DNA of 64,000 bases, taken from contig JBEBJA010000067.1 in the NCBI GenBank assembly GCA_040080145.1, positions 1 to 64,000 on the forward strand. Reading direction: 5' to 3'. The position numbers and the translations under genes are program-made. How positions within the stretch are numbered: the stretch's first letter is position 1; each line of letters opens with the position of its first letter. Below are positions 34,808-43,466 of the stretch, one piece after another. The stretch is from JANXVY01 sp040080145 (GTDB lineage Bacteria; Pseudomonadota; Alphaproteobacteria; Rhizobiales; Hyphomicrobiaceae). A model generated the notes under the pieces. It was not told where the DNA came from. It ran no database searches and worked only from the letters and a program-made list of their open reading frames with translations.

Positions 34808-35638
34808 CTAGGCCTTCCAGAACCGGTCATACATGCTGAGCACGATCTCCAGCGCAATCAGCGCGATGATGTACCATTCGAGCCGGTGACTGGTCCGCGT
34901 CGAAATGAGATCCACAATCGTGTCCGCCGTCTCGCGGATCACGACGAGCTTGCGGTCGATGGCCCGCGCACGTTGCGGCAGATCGTACTCATCGACCAGC
35001 TTGGCCCAGAATCGCTCCAGCTCGGGATGATCCCACAGCACGTCGGGCTTCTCGTCCAAATCGACGCGTGAGGCCATCCGCTGTTGAATGAGCAGCGCCT
35101 CGCCGATTTGCTCCAGCAACTCAGCCTGCGGCGCGGAGGGCAGTTCCCGTTTGGTGAGGCTTTCGGCAATCGGAGTAATGCGTTCGAACGCGCGCGCGAT
35201 CCGCCGCTCGTCGTAGGCCAAAGCGACCGACACCGCGAGCACTTCCGCGACCAGCAAAAGCCGGTCCGGCTCAGCGTTCTTGAGCTGAATAGCGCCTGAC
35301 GACGACAGCAGCTCGTCATCTCCCGGCTTGATGACGAGTTGCGCCGTCTCGATCTCGCGCTCATCAAGCGGCGACACGATCCGCTCGCCCAACCCCCGGA
35401 CAAGATCGTCTTCCTCGATCGGATTAAGCGCGATGAACACCGCCGCGCCCGACTTGAACAGCATGACGAATCCGCCGCTCTGCGTGCGAAACCCCAGCGG
35501 ATCGGACGAAAATGCATCCTCCCGTTCCAACCCCTTAAGGTCGATCCGTTCGCCAAGCTGCAACGCCCGCACCCGCATCGTCACCGGCGCCATCGTCGCC
35601 ACCGCCGTCGAAGCCACTGTTTTGCTGATTTCGTTCAT
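34808..35638 (-). CDS. Rmd1/YagE family (DUF155) membrane-anchored protein
   Basis: A 276-residue protein with the DUF155 core (SGAAVFIALNPIEEDDLVRGL, then KPDVLWDHPELERFW) and the hallmark C-terminus HRLEWYIIALIALEIVLSMYDRFW, a single hydrophobic anchor followed by a short tail. Yeast relatives (Rmd1, Rmd8, Mrx10) act in mitochondrial or meiotic processes; bacterial members are uncharacterised. The chosen start is MNEISKTV at 35638; in-frame ATGs occur at 35656 and 35701. Confidence 0.85.
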   Translation of the reverse strand: MNEISKTVASTAVATMAPVTMRVRALQLGERIDLKGLEREDAFSSDPLGFRTQSGGFVMLFKSGAAVFIALNPIEEDDLVRGLGERIVSPLDEREIETAQLVIKPGDDELLSSSGAIQLKNAEPDRLLLVAEVLAVSVALAYDERRIARAFERITPIAESLTKRELPSAPQAELLEQIGEALLIQQRMASRVDLDEKPDVLWDHPELERFWAKLVDEYDLPQRARAIDRKLVVIRETADTIVDLISTRTSHRLEWYIIALIALEIVLSMYDRFWKA

Positions 35639-35759
35639 AGCCCAAACTTCGTTCATTGCCGTTGGCAGAGCATAGCACGGCTCCAAGACGGTTGCGCGCA
35701 AGTCAGCGCCGCCATATCAGGAGCAACGCTGGGGGACGGTTGGATAGGGGTCGCGAGAG

Positions 35760-36062
35760 GTGCGGGAAACCATAGCCGAAGACGAAGAAGACCCAGCTGA
35801 CATCGCGATGTACGATGCCCGTAAAGGGGAAGCATCGCCTCATTTGCCGCCCGAGGTGTCGGCCCTCATGCTTCGCGGTGATAGCCTGCTGAAAGCGGTC
35901 CGCAATTGGCGTGGTCTGACGCAACAAATGATCGAGCAGAAGACAGGAATCGGCCAAGGCTATCTCAGCGACCTCGAATCCGGCCGCCGCAAAGGCACGC
36001 ACGAAACTCTGGTAAAGCTCTCTGAGGTCCTTGATGTGCCGAGAGAGTGGTTCGTCGAATAG
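35760..36062 (+). CDS. XRE family helix-turn-helix regulator
   Basis: A 100-residue protein with a Cro/C1-type HTH (about residues 42-92: LLKAVRNWRGLTQQMIEQKTGIGQGYLSDLESGRR). The N-terminal 35 residues are acidic. The start is GTG; an in-frame ATG (about codon 17) is possible. Such short XRE proteins often serve as antitoxins of HigA type, but no toxin gene is next to it; the following gene encodes a SUKH protein. Confidence 0.87.
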   Translation: MRETIAEDEEDPADIAMYDARKGEASPHLPPEVSALMLRGDSLLKAVRNWRGLTQQMIEQKTGIGQGYLSDLESGRRKGTHETLVKLSEVLDVPREWFVE

Positions 36063-36064
36063 AA

Positions 36065-36574
36065 GTGACCGCCGGCGTCTCTGGGGGGGGCATTCGCAGA
36101 TATTTTTGGGCTAGAATTTTGGCGAGTATACGAAATCAAGGTCCAAAACTTGGCGAGGCCGAGATGGAAGCACTTGAAGCAAGGCTCGGCGTCGCCTTGC
36201 CGGAGAGCTATCGATCCTTTCTGGCTGCCTCAAATGGTGGTCGGCCGGAGCGTCAGGCATTCGCGGTTCCAAACCATGCAGAGGGCTTTTTTGAGATCCA
36301 AGAGTTTTTTGGAGTCTCTCGCGATGTCCAAACGTCTAACATTGACTGGAACGCTAAAGCTTATCGAGGCGTCATTCCTGCCGCCTTACTGCCTATCGCA
36401 TGCGACAGTTGTGGGAGCCTGATTTGCCTCGGTTTGGGCGAGGAAGCGGCTGGGCGAATATATTTTTGGGACTGTGAGGAAGATCTGGGCGATGGATCTT
36501 GGCTCCCAACATACGAAGTGGCGCATAGTTTCGATGCCTTCGTCGCAGCGTTGACTGTGTATCCTGGATCATGA
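36065..36574 (+). CDS. SMI1/KNR4 (SUKH) family protein
   Basis: About 169 residues with the SUKH core EMEALEARLGVALPESYRSF followed by LAASNGGRP, and a later IYFWDCEEDL segment. SUKH proteins commonly act as immunity proteins against contact-dependent or polymorphic toxins. GC is visibly lower than in neighbouring genes, so it looks acquired. The start is uncertain: GTG at 36065 or 36047, and a run of eight G just downstream could hide a frameshift. It directly follows, or overlaps, the XRE gene. Confidence 0.78.
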   Translation: MTAGVSGGGIRRYFWARILASIRNQGPKLGEAEMEALEARLGVALPESYRSFLAASNGGRPERQAFAVPNHAEGFFEIQEFFGVSRDVQTSNIDWNAKAYRGVIPAALLPIACDSCGSLICLGLGEEAAGRIYFWDCEEDLGDGSWLPTYEVAHSFDAFVAALTVYPGS

Positions 36575-36656
36575 GCCAGCCGCTTGCCAAACGGCCCCAC
36601 TTCCCCTAAACACCCACCTATCACGCACGTGACCCACTGCGGACGGCCGGACAGAA

Positions 36657-36684
36657 CCCGGTTGCTCGCTCCGGTGGGCTTTTT
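36657..36684 (+). terminator. Hairpin and T-run upstream of rpsB
   Basis: CCCGG pairs with CCGG(T)GGG around a nine-base loop and is followed directly by TTTTT. It could end transcription of the SUKH gene or attenuate the rpsB leader. Confidence 0.5.
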
Positions 36685-36770
36685 CCGTTTTGGGTAGCCA
36701 CTCCGGCCCCCACGCGATCAAAGCCTATTTACGGGTCACGGAGGATCAACCGGAAAAGGATATCCGACCC

Positions 36771-37778
36771 ATGGCAGTTCCCGCCTTCAATATGCGTCAG
36801 CTTCTGGAAGCTGGCGTTCACTTCGGTCACCAGTCGCACCGCTGGAATCCCAAGATGGCCCCGTTCATCTACGGCGCCCGCAACAACATCCACATCGTCG
36901 ACCTGACGCAGACGACGCCGATGCTTCATCAGGCGCTGACGAAAGTCTCCGACACCGTCGCCAACGGCGGCCGCGTCCTGTTCGTCGCCACCAAGCGCGC
37001 AGCGTCCGACAGCATCGCCGAAGCCGCCAAGCGCTCGGCCCAGTACTACATGAATCACCGCTGGCTCGGCGGCACGCTGACCAACTGGAAGACCATCTCG
37101 GCCTCGATCCGCCGCCTCCGCCAGCTCGATGACATCTTGGCCGACCCCCAGGGCCGCCCCAAGAAGGAAGTCCTCCAAATCCAGCGCGAGCGCGACAAGC
37201 TGAACCAGTCGCTCGGCGGCATCAAGGACATGGGCGGCACGCCCGACCTCCTGTTCGTCATCGACACCAACAAGGAATCGATTGCGATTCAGGAAGCCCG
37301 CAAGCTCGGCATCCCCATCGTCGCCATCGTCGATACCAACTGCGATCCCGACGGCATCGACTTCCCGATCCCAGGTAACGACGACGCCGGCCGCGCCATC
37401 ACGCTCTATTGCGACCTCGTCGCCCGTGCCGCCATCGACGGCCTCGCCCGCTCGCAGCAGGGCAGCGGCGTAGACATCGGCGCGATGGAAAACCCGCTTG
37501 CCGAAGAACTGCCCGGCGCAGAAGCCAAACCACGCACCACCTTCAAGGGCATCGACGCCGCCCGTGGCGAAGCCGACGACCTGAAGCGCATCACCACCAT
37601 CTCGCCCAAGCTCGAACTGCGCATGAACGATGCTGGCGTGTTCCACTACTGGCAGATCGCCGACTTGGATGCCGATCAAATCCAGGCACTCGACCGTCAG
37701 TTGAAGCTGAAGGGCCAGATCGCCAAGGAAGAATGGGTCGCCCAGGCCAAAAAGCTGGTCGACGCCAAGGTCGTCTAA
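36771..37778 (+). CDS. rpsB: 30S ribosomal protein S2
   Basis: A 335-residue S2 with the family start MRQLLEAGVHFGHQSHRWNP and the LFVIDTNKE and IPIVAIVDTNCDPD motifs. The last about 90 residues (after GMENP-type sequence, including KLELRMNDAGVFHYWQIADL) are the C-terminal extension seen in many Hyphomicrobiales. The ATG at 36771 has AAAAGGA about 9 bases upstream; the open frame extends further but is leader. A strong terminator follows. Confidence 0.97.
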   Translation: MAVPAFNMRQLLEAGVHFGHQSHRWNPKMAPFIYGARNNIHIVDLTQTTPMLHQALTKVSDTVANGGRVLFVATKRAASDSIAEAAKRSAQYYMNHRWLGGTLTNWKTISASIRRLRQLDDILADPQGRPKKEVLQIQRERDKLNQSLGGIKDMGGTPDLLFVIDTNKESIAIQEARKLGIPIVAIVDTNCDPDGIDFPIPGNDDAGRAITLYCDLVARAAIDGLARSQQGSGVDIGAMENPLAEELPGAEAKPRTTFKGIDAARGEADDLKRITTISPKLELRMNDAGVFHYWQIADLDADQIQALDRQLKLKGQIAKEEWVAQAKKLVDAKVV

Positions 37779-37793
37779 AGACCCCACACCATG

Positions 37794-37830
37794 CGCCTTC
37801 CCCGTTTTTTGAGCGGGGGAGGCGTTTTTT
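37794..37830 (+). terminator. Rho-independent terminator after rpsB
   Basis: CGCCTTCCCC pairs with GGGGGAGGCG around a T-rich loop and is followed by six T. It separates rpsB from tsf, which probably also has its own promoter. Confidence 0.85.
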
Positions 37831-37953
37831 GCCGCAATGACGTGTAGTGTCGGCGGTCAGTACAACACGGCAAGCTGAAAAAACCAGACCCGCATGATCC
37901 GGTCCGCCACGATTTGGCGCGCGGCGTGCGGCCAGCCAATGGATAGATTTCCC

Positions 37954-38874
37954 ATGACGACGATTTCCGCGACCTTGGTCAAGGAACTGCGCGAGATGAC
38001 CGGCGCAGGCATGATGGATTGCAAGAAGGCCCTCACTGAAACCAAGGGCAGCATCGAAGACGCGGTTGATTGGCTCCGCAAAAAGGGCCTCGCGAAAGCC
38101 GGCAGCAAGTCGGGCCGTGTCGCCGCTGAAGGTCTCGTCGGCGTGCTTGCCGAAGGCAAGTCGGCCGTGGTCGTCGAAATCAACTCGGAAACCGACTTCG
38201 TCGCCCGCAACGACCAGTTCCAGGACATGGTCCGCAAGGTGACCACCATCGCGACCGCCGCCAACGGCGACGTCGAGAAAATCCTCGCGATGACGTATCC
38301 CGGCAAAACCACGACCGTCGATGAAGTCGTCAAGGAAGCCATCGCCACCATCGGCGAAAACATGAACGTCCGCCGCTCGGCTGTCGTGCAGGTCTCGGAC
38401 GGCGTTGTCGCCGACTACGTCCACAATAAAGTTGCCGACGGCCTCGGCAAAATCGGCGTTCTCGTTGGTTTGGAAAGCAAGGGCGATAAGCCTGCCTTGT
38501 TCGAACTCGGCCGCCAGATTGCCATGCACGTTGCAGCGCGCAATCCCGTAGCGCTCGACCTTGCCGGCGTCTCCAAGGACGTCCTTGATCGCGAAAAGGC
38601 GATCATCATGGACAAGAACAAGGGCAAGCCGCCGCAGGTTCTCGAAAAGATCGCCGAAAGCTCGATGAAGACCTACGCCAAGGAAAACTGCCTCCTTGAG
38701 CAGGGCTTCGTCATGGACGACAGCAAGTCGGTGACCCAGGCGCTCAAAGAAGCGGAAAAGACCGTCGGCGCCCCGATCAAGCTGACCGCATTTGTCCGCT
38801 TCGCGCTCGGCGAAGGCATCGAAAAGCCCAAGGACGACTTCAGCGCCGAAGTCGCCTCGATGGCAAAGGGCTAA
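37954..38874 (+). CDS. tsf: Elongation factor Ts
   Basis: A 306-residue EF-Ts opening ATLVKELREMTGAGMMDCKK, with the signature VEINSETDFVARND and the usual coiled-coil and C-terminal modules. It recycles EF-Tu by exchanging GDP for GTP. An upstream in-frame ATG at 37894 gives an unlikely 20-residue extension, so MTTISATLVKEL is preferred. Confidence 0.97.
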   Translation: MTTISATLVKELREMTGAGMMDCKKALTETKGSIEDAVDWLRKKGLAKAGSKSGRVAAEGLVGVLAEGKSAVVVEINSETDFVARNDQFQDMVRKVTTIATAANGDVEKILAMTYPGKTTTVDEVVKEAIATIGENMNVRRSAVVQVSDGVVADYVHNKVADGLGKIGVLVGLESKGDKPALFELGRQIAMHVAARNPVALDLAGVSKDVLDREKAIIMDKNKGKPPQVLEKIAESSMKTYAKENCLLEQGFVMDDSKSVTQALKEAEKTVGAPIKLTAFVRFALGEGIEKPKDDFSAEVASMAKG

Positions 38875-39003
38875 TTCCCTGAAGGCATGGGGTCCAGGGG
38901 GATGAGCCTGCCCTCGGCGCAGGCCGTGGGTCCCCTGGCCTTCTCTTACTTATGTCGCACCGCTTAGCTCTGGCGAAAGCCGTGAGATTCGCGTTAGTCA
39001 GGC

Positions 39004-39034
39004 AGGCCGGTCCCACCAAGGACCGGCCTCTTTT
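39004..39034 (+). terminator. Terminator between tsf and pyrH
   Basis: AGGCCGGTCC pairs perfectly with GGACCGGCCT around CACCAA, followed by CTTTT. It lies 18 bp before the pyrH start, so it ends tsf transcription or acts as a pyrH attenuator. Just upstream (about 38890-38939) is a GGGGTCCAGGGG...CCCCTGG repeat of a type also seen at 59803 and near 47426. Confidence 0.8.
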
Positions 39035-39051
39035 GCATGGAGTCTGCTCGC

Positions 39052-39783
39052 ATGTCTGAGACGTCGCCGCTCAAATACAAACGTCTGATGCTTAAACTGT
39101 CCGGTGAAGCCCTCATGGGCGACGCTGGTTACGGCATCGAGATGGGCGTCGTCGACCGTTTGGCGCGCGACGTCGCCGAAGCTGTCGCCGCCGGCGCTGA
39201 AATCGCCGTCGTGGTCGGTGGCGGCAACATTTTTCGCGGTCTGTCGGGCGCAGCCAAGGGCATGGATCGCGCAACCGCCGATTACATGGGGATGCTCGCA
39301 ACCGTCATGAACTCCCTCGCGTTCCAGAACGCGCTGGAGCACGCCAATACCCCCGCTCGCGTCCTCTCAGCGATCCCGATGCAATCGGTATGTGAAACCT
39401 ACGTGCGGCCAAAGGCCTTGCATCACATCCAGCGCGGCCGTGTCGTGATCTTCGCGGCCGGCACCGGCAATCCGTTCTTTACGACCGACACAGCCGCGAC
39501 CCTGCGTGCGATTGAGATGGATTGCGCAGCCGTTGCCAAGGCAACTCAAGTTGACGGCGTCTACTCCGCCGATCCCAAGAAACACCCAGATGCCATCCGC
39601 TACGATCACCTGACCTATAGCGACGTTCTGGCCCGCGATCTTAAGGTCATGGACGGCGCTGCGATCGCGCTTGCCCGCGACAACAATCTTCCGGTAATCG
39701 TATTTTCGATTAACGAGCCGGGGAATCTGTTGAAGGTGCTGCGGGGGCAAGCACGCGCAACCGTCATTCATGGTGAAGCATAA
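39052..39783 (+). CDS. pyrH: UMP kinase
   Basis: A 243-residue hexameric bacterial UMP kinase of the amino-acid kinase family. It has YKRLMLKLSGEALMG, VVGGGNIFRGL and the AGTGNPFFTTDTAA nucleotide-binding block. It makes UDP for nucleic acid, murein and LPS precursors. The ATG at 39052 gives the usual length; an ATG at 39037 is the alternative. frr follows after 59 bp. Confidence 0.96.
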   Translation: MSETSPLKYKRLMLKLSGEALMGDAGYGIEMGVVDRLARDVAEAVAAGAEIAVVVGGGNIFRGLSGAAKGMDRATADYMGMLATVMNSLAFQNALEHANTPARVLSAIPMQSVCETYVRPKALHHIQRGRVVIFAAGTGNPFFTTDTAATLRAIEMDCAAVAKATQVDGVYSADPKKHPDAIRYDHLTYSDVLARDLKVMDGAAIALARDNNLPVIVFSINEPGNLLKVLRGQARATVIHGEA

Positions 39784-39842
39784 TCCGCAGCAGACGATCC
39801 CCAGACAGGATCCTGCACGAACACGTTGAGGAGACTTGAGCT

Positions 39843-40400
39843 ATGGCGACATTCGAAATCCAGGCGCTGGAAACACGCATGCGCGCCTCCGTGGACGCCT
39901 TGAAGCGCGAACTGCAGGGTCTTCGCACCGGTCGCGCCAGCGCCAACCTGCTCGATCCCGTCCAGGTCACGGTCTACGGCTCGCGCATGCCGCTGAACCA
40001 GCTCGCGACGGTGTCCGTCCCCGAATCCCGTATGATTGCCGTCCAGGTCTGGGACCGCACCAACGTCCAGGCCGTCGACAAGGCGATCCGCGAAGCCAAT
40101 CTCGGCCTTAATCCGATTGTCGACGGAACCATCCTGCGCCTGCCCATCCCAATGCTGACAGCCGACCGCCGCAATGAACTTGTCAAGCTCGCTCATAAGT
40201 ACGCTGAAGGTGCCAAAGTCGCCGTTCGCAATGTGCGCCGCGACGGCATGGACCTCCTCAAGAAACTTGAGAAGGACGGCAAGATGAGCGAAGACGACCA
40301 CAAAAAGAATTCTGTCAAAGTCCAGGAATTGACCGATAAGTTGATCAAGGAAGTCGATTCGACGCTTGCTACCAAAGAGACTGAAATTCAGAAGGTTTGA
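39843..40400 (+). CDS. frr: Ribosome recycling factor
   Basis: A 185-residue RRF with the tRNA-mimic signature LRTGRASANLLDPVQVTVYG, then LPIPMLTADRRNELVKLAHKY and VRNVRRDGMDLLKKLEKDGK. It splits post-termination ribosomes with EF-G. A GAGGAG ribosome-binding site lies 10 bases before the ATG. Confidence 0.97.
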   Translation: MATFEIQALETRMRASVDALKRELQGLRTGRASANLLDPVQVTVYGSRMPLNQLATVSVPESRMIAVQVWDRTNVQAVDKAIREANLGLNPIVDGTILRLPIPMLTADRRNELVKLAHKYAEGAKVAVRNVRRDGMDLLKKLEKDGKMSEDDHKKNSVKVQELTDKLIKEVDSTLATKETEIQKV

Positions 40401-40539
40401 CCAAGCATTTTCGGGCGGAGTGGCTTCCGTTTCGCCATCAAAAAATGCGACTATGACGGTAAGTTCCTCTGGGTAATGTGGCACGCCCGCCAGCCGCGTT
40501 ATTCACGTTTCCTCGGCCCAACCACGAGATCGCCGGTCC

Positions 40540-41310
40540 GTGACAGACAGCAAGAGCAGAGCCGAAAAACAGAGCGTCGTGGCGGCACAGGCAAACGTGC
40601 CCGTCCGCCATGTAGCGATCATCATGGATGGCAACGGCCGCTGGGCTGCCGAACGCGGATTGCCTCGCGTTATGGGGCATCGCAAAGGCGTCGAAGCGGT
40701 TCGCCGCACCGTGAAGGCTGCGATTGACCTCAACATTTCCTATCTGACCATCTACAGTTTCAGTTCCGAAAACTGGTCGCGCCCCGCCGAAGAAGTCAGC
40801 GAACTGATGTCGCTGATGAAGCGCTTTATCCGCCAGGACTTGGCCGAACTGCACCAGAATAACGTCCGTATCCGCATCCTTGGCGAACGCCAGAATGTCG
40901 ATCCGGAATTACTCGCCTTGATCGACGAAGCCTGCGATCTGACGGCGCTGAATACGGCTCTGACCCTCGTGATTGCATTCAACTATGGTTCGCGTGCCGA
41001 AATCGCCTTGGCTGCCCGCAACCTCGCCGAACAAGCGGCCGCAGGAACCCTTGACCCGGCGGCAATCACGGAAGCAAGCGTTACCGCGGCTCTTGGGACG
41101 GCTGGCATTCCAGATCCCGACCTTCTCATCCGCACCAGCGGCGAAATCCGCATCTCAAACTTCCTGTTGTGGCAACTTGCCTACACCGAATTCGTGTTCC
41201 TCGACGCCTACTGGCCTGACTTTGGCCGCGACCTTCTGGAGCAGGCGATTACGCAATACCGGTCCCGGGATCGCCGCTTCGGCGGGCTGACCAAACGGTC
41301 GACCGCGTGA
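40540..41310 (+). CDS. uppS: Undecaprenyl diphosphate synthase
   Basis: A 256-residue cis-prenyltransferase with HVAIIMDGNGRWA (catalytic Asp), GHRKGVEAVRR and the C-terminal IRTSGEIRISNFLLWQLAY block with LDAYWPDF. It makes the C55 lipid carrier for peptidoglycan and O-antigen. The start is GTG at 40540. Its TGA overlaps the GTG of cdsA. Confidence 0.95.
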   Translation: MTDSKSRAEKQSVVAAQANVPVRHVAIIMDGNGRWAAERGLPRVMGHRKGVEAVRRTVKAAIDLNISYLTIYSFSSENWSRPAEEVSELMSLMKRFIRQDLAELHQNNVRIRILGERQNVDPELLALIDEACDLTALNTALTLVIAFNYGSRAEIALAARNLAEQAAAGTLDPAAITEASVTAALGTAGIPDPDLLIRTSGEIRISNFLLWQLAYTEFVFLDAYWPDFGRDLLEQAITQYRSRDRRFGGLTKRSTA

Positions 41311-42188
41311 GCGAAGCCATGCCCGGCGATAATGCGCACAATGACGCTGCCACCAAAGCGGCGGCCGCGTTGGCGTCGTCACGCAACCTGAAACAGCGGG
41401 TGGGCTCCGGCGTCGTAATGGCGCTGATTGCCTTGGCCCTTGTCTACGCCGGTCCGGTCCCGACAGCGGTGATGGTCCTGGTCGTGGCGCTCGTCATGTG
41501 CTGGGAGTGGGGGCATCTCATCCGGGCGTCTGCTGCCGACATCGCGTTTGGCGTTCATGCCGCAGCCGTGGCGACCGCCATTGGTTTGATTGCTGGATCG
41601 CAACCAGCTCACGCGCTGACGGCGATACTTACCGGGACGCTGCTGGTATTTCTGCTCGCTCTCAAGACCCGGCCGCTGCTGTCCGCGCTCGGCGTGCCAT
41701 ATGTTGGACTGGCGGCGGTCTCTCTCATTTTTATGCGCCTTGACGGCAGCAACGGCTTTGCCGCTGTCGTCTTCATCATCATGGTGGTCGCAACGACCGA
41801 TACGATGGCGTTCGTCTTTGGCCGCACGATTGGCGGCGCTAAGCTCTGGCCCGCGGTTTCGCCCAATAAGACGTGGGCAGGATTTCTCGGCGGAATCGGA
41901 TCCAGCGCGCTGGCAAGCGCTGCCTTCGCCTCTCTTATTCCCGGCGCATCGCCGCTCCGGCTTGGTGTCCTTGGTCTCCTGCTCGGTATCATTGCGCAAG
42001 GCGGAGATCTCGCCGAATCCGCTTTGAAGCGGTTCCTTGGCGTCAAGGATGCCAGCAGTATCATACCGGGCCACGGCGGCGTCATGGACCGCATGGACGG
42101 GGTTGTCACCGTCGCGTTTGCCGCCGCGATCTTTGCACTTTTCCTCAAAGCGAGCGCACCCGCGACAGCGCTCCTGATCGGCGGCTGA
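41307..42188 (+). CDS. cdsA: Phosphatidate cytidylyltransferase
   Basis: A 293-residue membrane protein with about eight hydrophobic segments and the CDP-diglyceride synthase signature near the C-terminus, around SALKRFLGVKDASSIIPGHG and GVMDRMD. It makes CDP-diacylglycerol for phospholipid synthesis. The GTG start overlaps the uppS stop (GTGA); an ATG at 41319 is the alternative. Confidence 0.93.
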   Translation: MSEAMPGDNAHNDAATKAAAALASSRNLKQRVGSGVVMALIALALVYAGPVPTAVMVLVVALVMCWEWGHLIRASAADIAFGVHAAAVATAIGLIAGSQPAHALTAILTGTLLVFLLALKTRPLLSALGVPYVGLAAVSLIFMRLDGSNGFAAVVFIIMVVATTDTMAFVFGRTIGGAKLWPAVSPNKTWAGFLGGIGSSALASAAFASLIPGASPLRLGVLGLLLGIIAQGGDLAESALKRFLGVKDASSIIPGHGGVMDRMDGVVTVAFAAAIFALFLKASAPATALLIGG

Positions 42189-42199
42189 TAACAGTGGAT

Positions 42200-43402
42200 A
42201 TGAGCGTTTCAAGTCCGGCCACACGCGCAAACGGCCCTATTCGATCGGTGACCATCCTGGGTGCGACGGGCTCGGTCGGCACCAGCACGCTCGACCTCAT
42301 CGGCCAGACGCCGGACGCTTTCGAAATCGTGGCACTCACCGCCCAATGCAACGCGAAGGGTTTGGCAGAGCTAGCCATTCGCCATCGCGCTCAATTGGCC
42401 GTCATCGGCGACGACGCCCACTATGCCGAACTCCAAGCACTGCTGTCCGGCACCGGCATTGCATGCGCATCGGGGGGCGCTGCCATTGAGGAAGCCGCCT
42501 CCCGGCCAGCCGATTGCGTCATGGCGTCAATTGTCGGCGCGGCCGGCTTGCGACCCACCTTTGCCGCCGCCAGACAGGGCCGCCGCGTCGCGCTCGCCAA
42601 CAAGGAATGCCTGGTCTCTGCCGGTGACGTCTTTCTAAGCGAAGTCGCCCAGTCCGGTGCCGAATTGCTGCCCGTCGACAGCGAGCATTCGGGCGTCATG
42701 CAGGCCATCGCGGGCGCTCATCCTTCGGGCATTGAAACCATCACCTTGACCGCGTCCGGTGGCCCATTCCGATCCTGGTCCGCCCAGCAGATTTCCGCTT
42801 GCACACTCGAAGACGCCTTGCGTCATCCAAGCTGGACCATGGGCCGCAAGATCACCATCGACAGCGCAACACTGATGAACAAAGGCCTTGAGCTGATCGA
42901 GGCCTTCCACTTGTTTCCGGTCGAAGCCCATCAGCTGGCGGTGGTTGTGCATCCCCAGTCTATAATCCACGCCTTGGTCAGCTACACAGATGGCTCGGTC
43001 ATTGCCCAGCTCGCCGCCCCCGACATGCGCACGCCAATCGCGCTGTCCTTGTCTTGGCCACGCCGCATGAGTGCACCGACCGCCCGCCTCGACCTCATCA
43101 AACTCGGCACTTTGACTTTCGAAGCGCCAGACGAGATCCGTTTTCCGTGCCTGCGTTTGGCTCGCGAAGCATTAGCATGCGGTCGGACCGCACCTGCGGT
43201 ACTGAATGCCGCCAATGAGATTGCTGTGGCCGCCTTCCTTGAACGGAAAATCGGGTTCACCGATATAGCAAACATTGTCGAGAAGTCACTGGACATGGCG
43301 GACGCGACCGGATGTATCATTCCAGCCACGTCCCTCGACGATGTGTTGGCGGCCGATGCAGAGGGCAGGCAGTTGGCACGAAGCGTGCTGTCTGCTAGTT
43401 AA
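42200..43402 (+). CDS. dxr: 1-deoxy-D-xylulose-5-phosphate reductoisomerase
   Basis: A 400-residue enzyme of the MEP isoprenoid pathway. The NADPH-binding ILGATGSVGTSTLDLI, the metal/substrate motif LLPVDSEHSG and the HPSWTMGRKITIDSATLMNK block are intact. The frame is open further upstream into cdsA, but the ATG at 42200 (or GTG at 42194) follows the cdsA stop by about 11 bp and gives the normal length. It supplies isoprenoid precursor for uppS next door. Confidence 0.96.
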   Translation: MSVSSPATRANGPIRSVTILGATGSVGTSTLDLIGQTPDAFEIVALTAQCNAKGLAELAIRHRAQLAVIGDDAHYAELQALLSGTGIACASGGAAIEEAASRPADCVMASIVGAAGLRPTFAAARQGRRVALANKECLVSAGDVFLSEVAQSGAELLPVDSEHSGVMQAIAGAHPSGIETITLTASGGPFRSWSAQQISACTLEDALRHPSWTMGRKITIDSATLMNKGLELIEAFHLFPVEAHQLAVVVHPQSIIHALVSYTDGSVIAQLAAPDMRTPIALSLSWPRRMSAPTARLDLIKLGTLTFEAPDEIRFPCLRLAREALACGRTAPAVLNAANEIAVAAFLERKIGFTDIANIVEKSLDMADATGCIIPATSLDDVLAADAEGRQLARSVLSAS

Positions 43403-43466
43403 CGCTATGGCCGAATCGACCTTAATTACGAATTGTGCACTCTGCCCAAAGAGAGAACTATAAAGC

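Noticed and set aside
36729..37787. 352-codon minus-strand frame opposite rpsB
   Set aside because: Antisense shadow of a well-conserved ribosomal protein gene.
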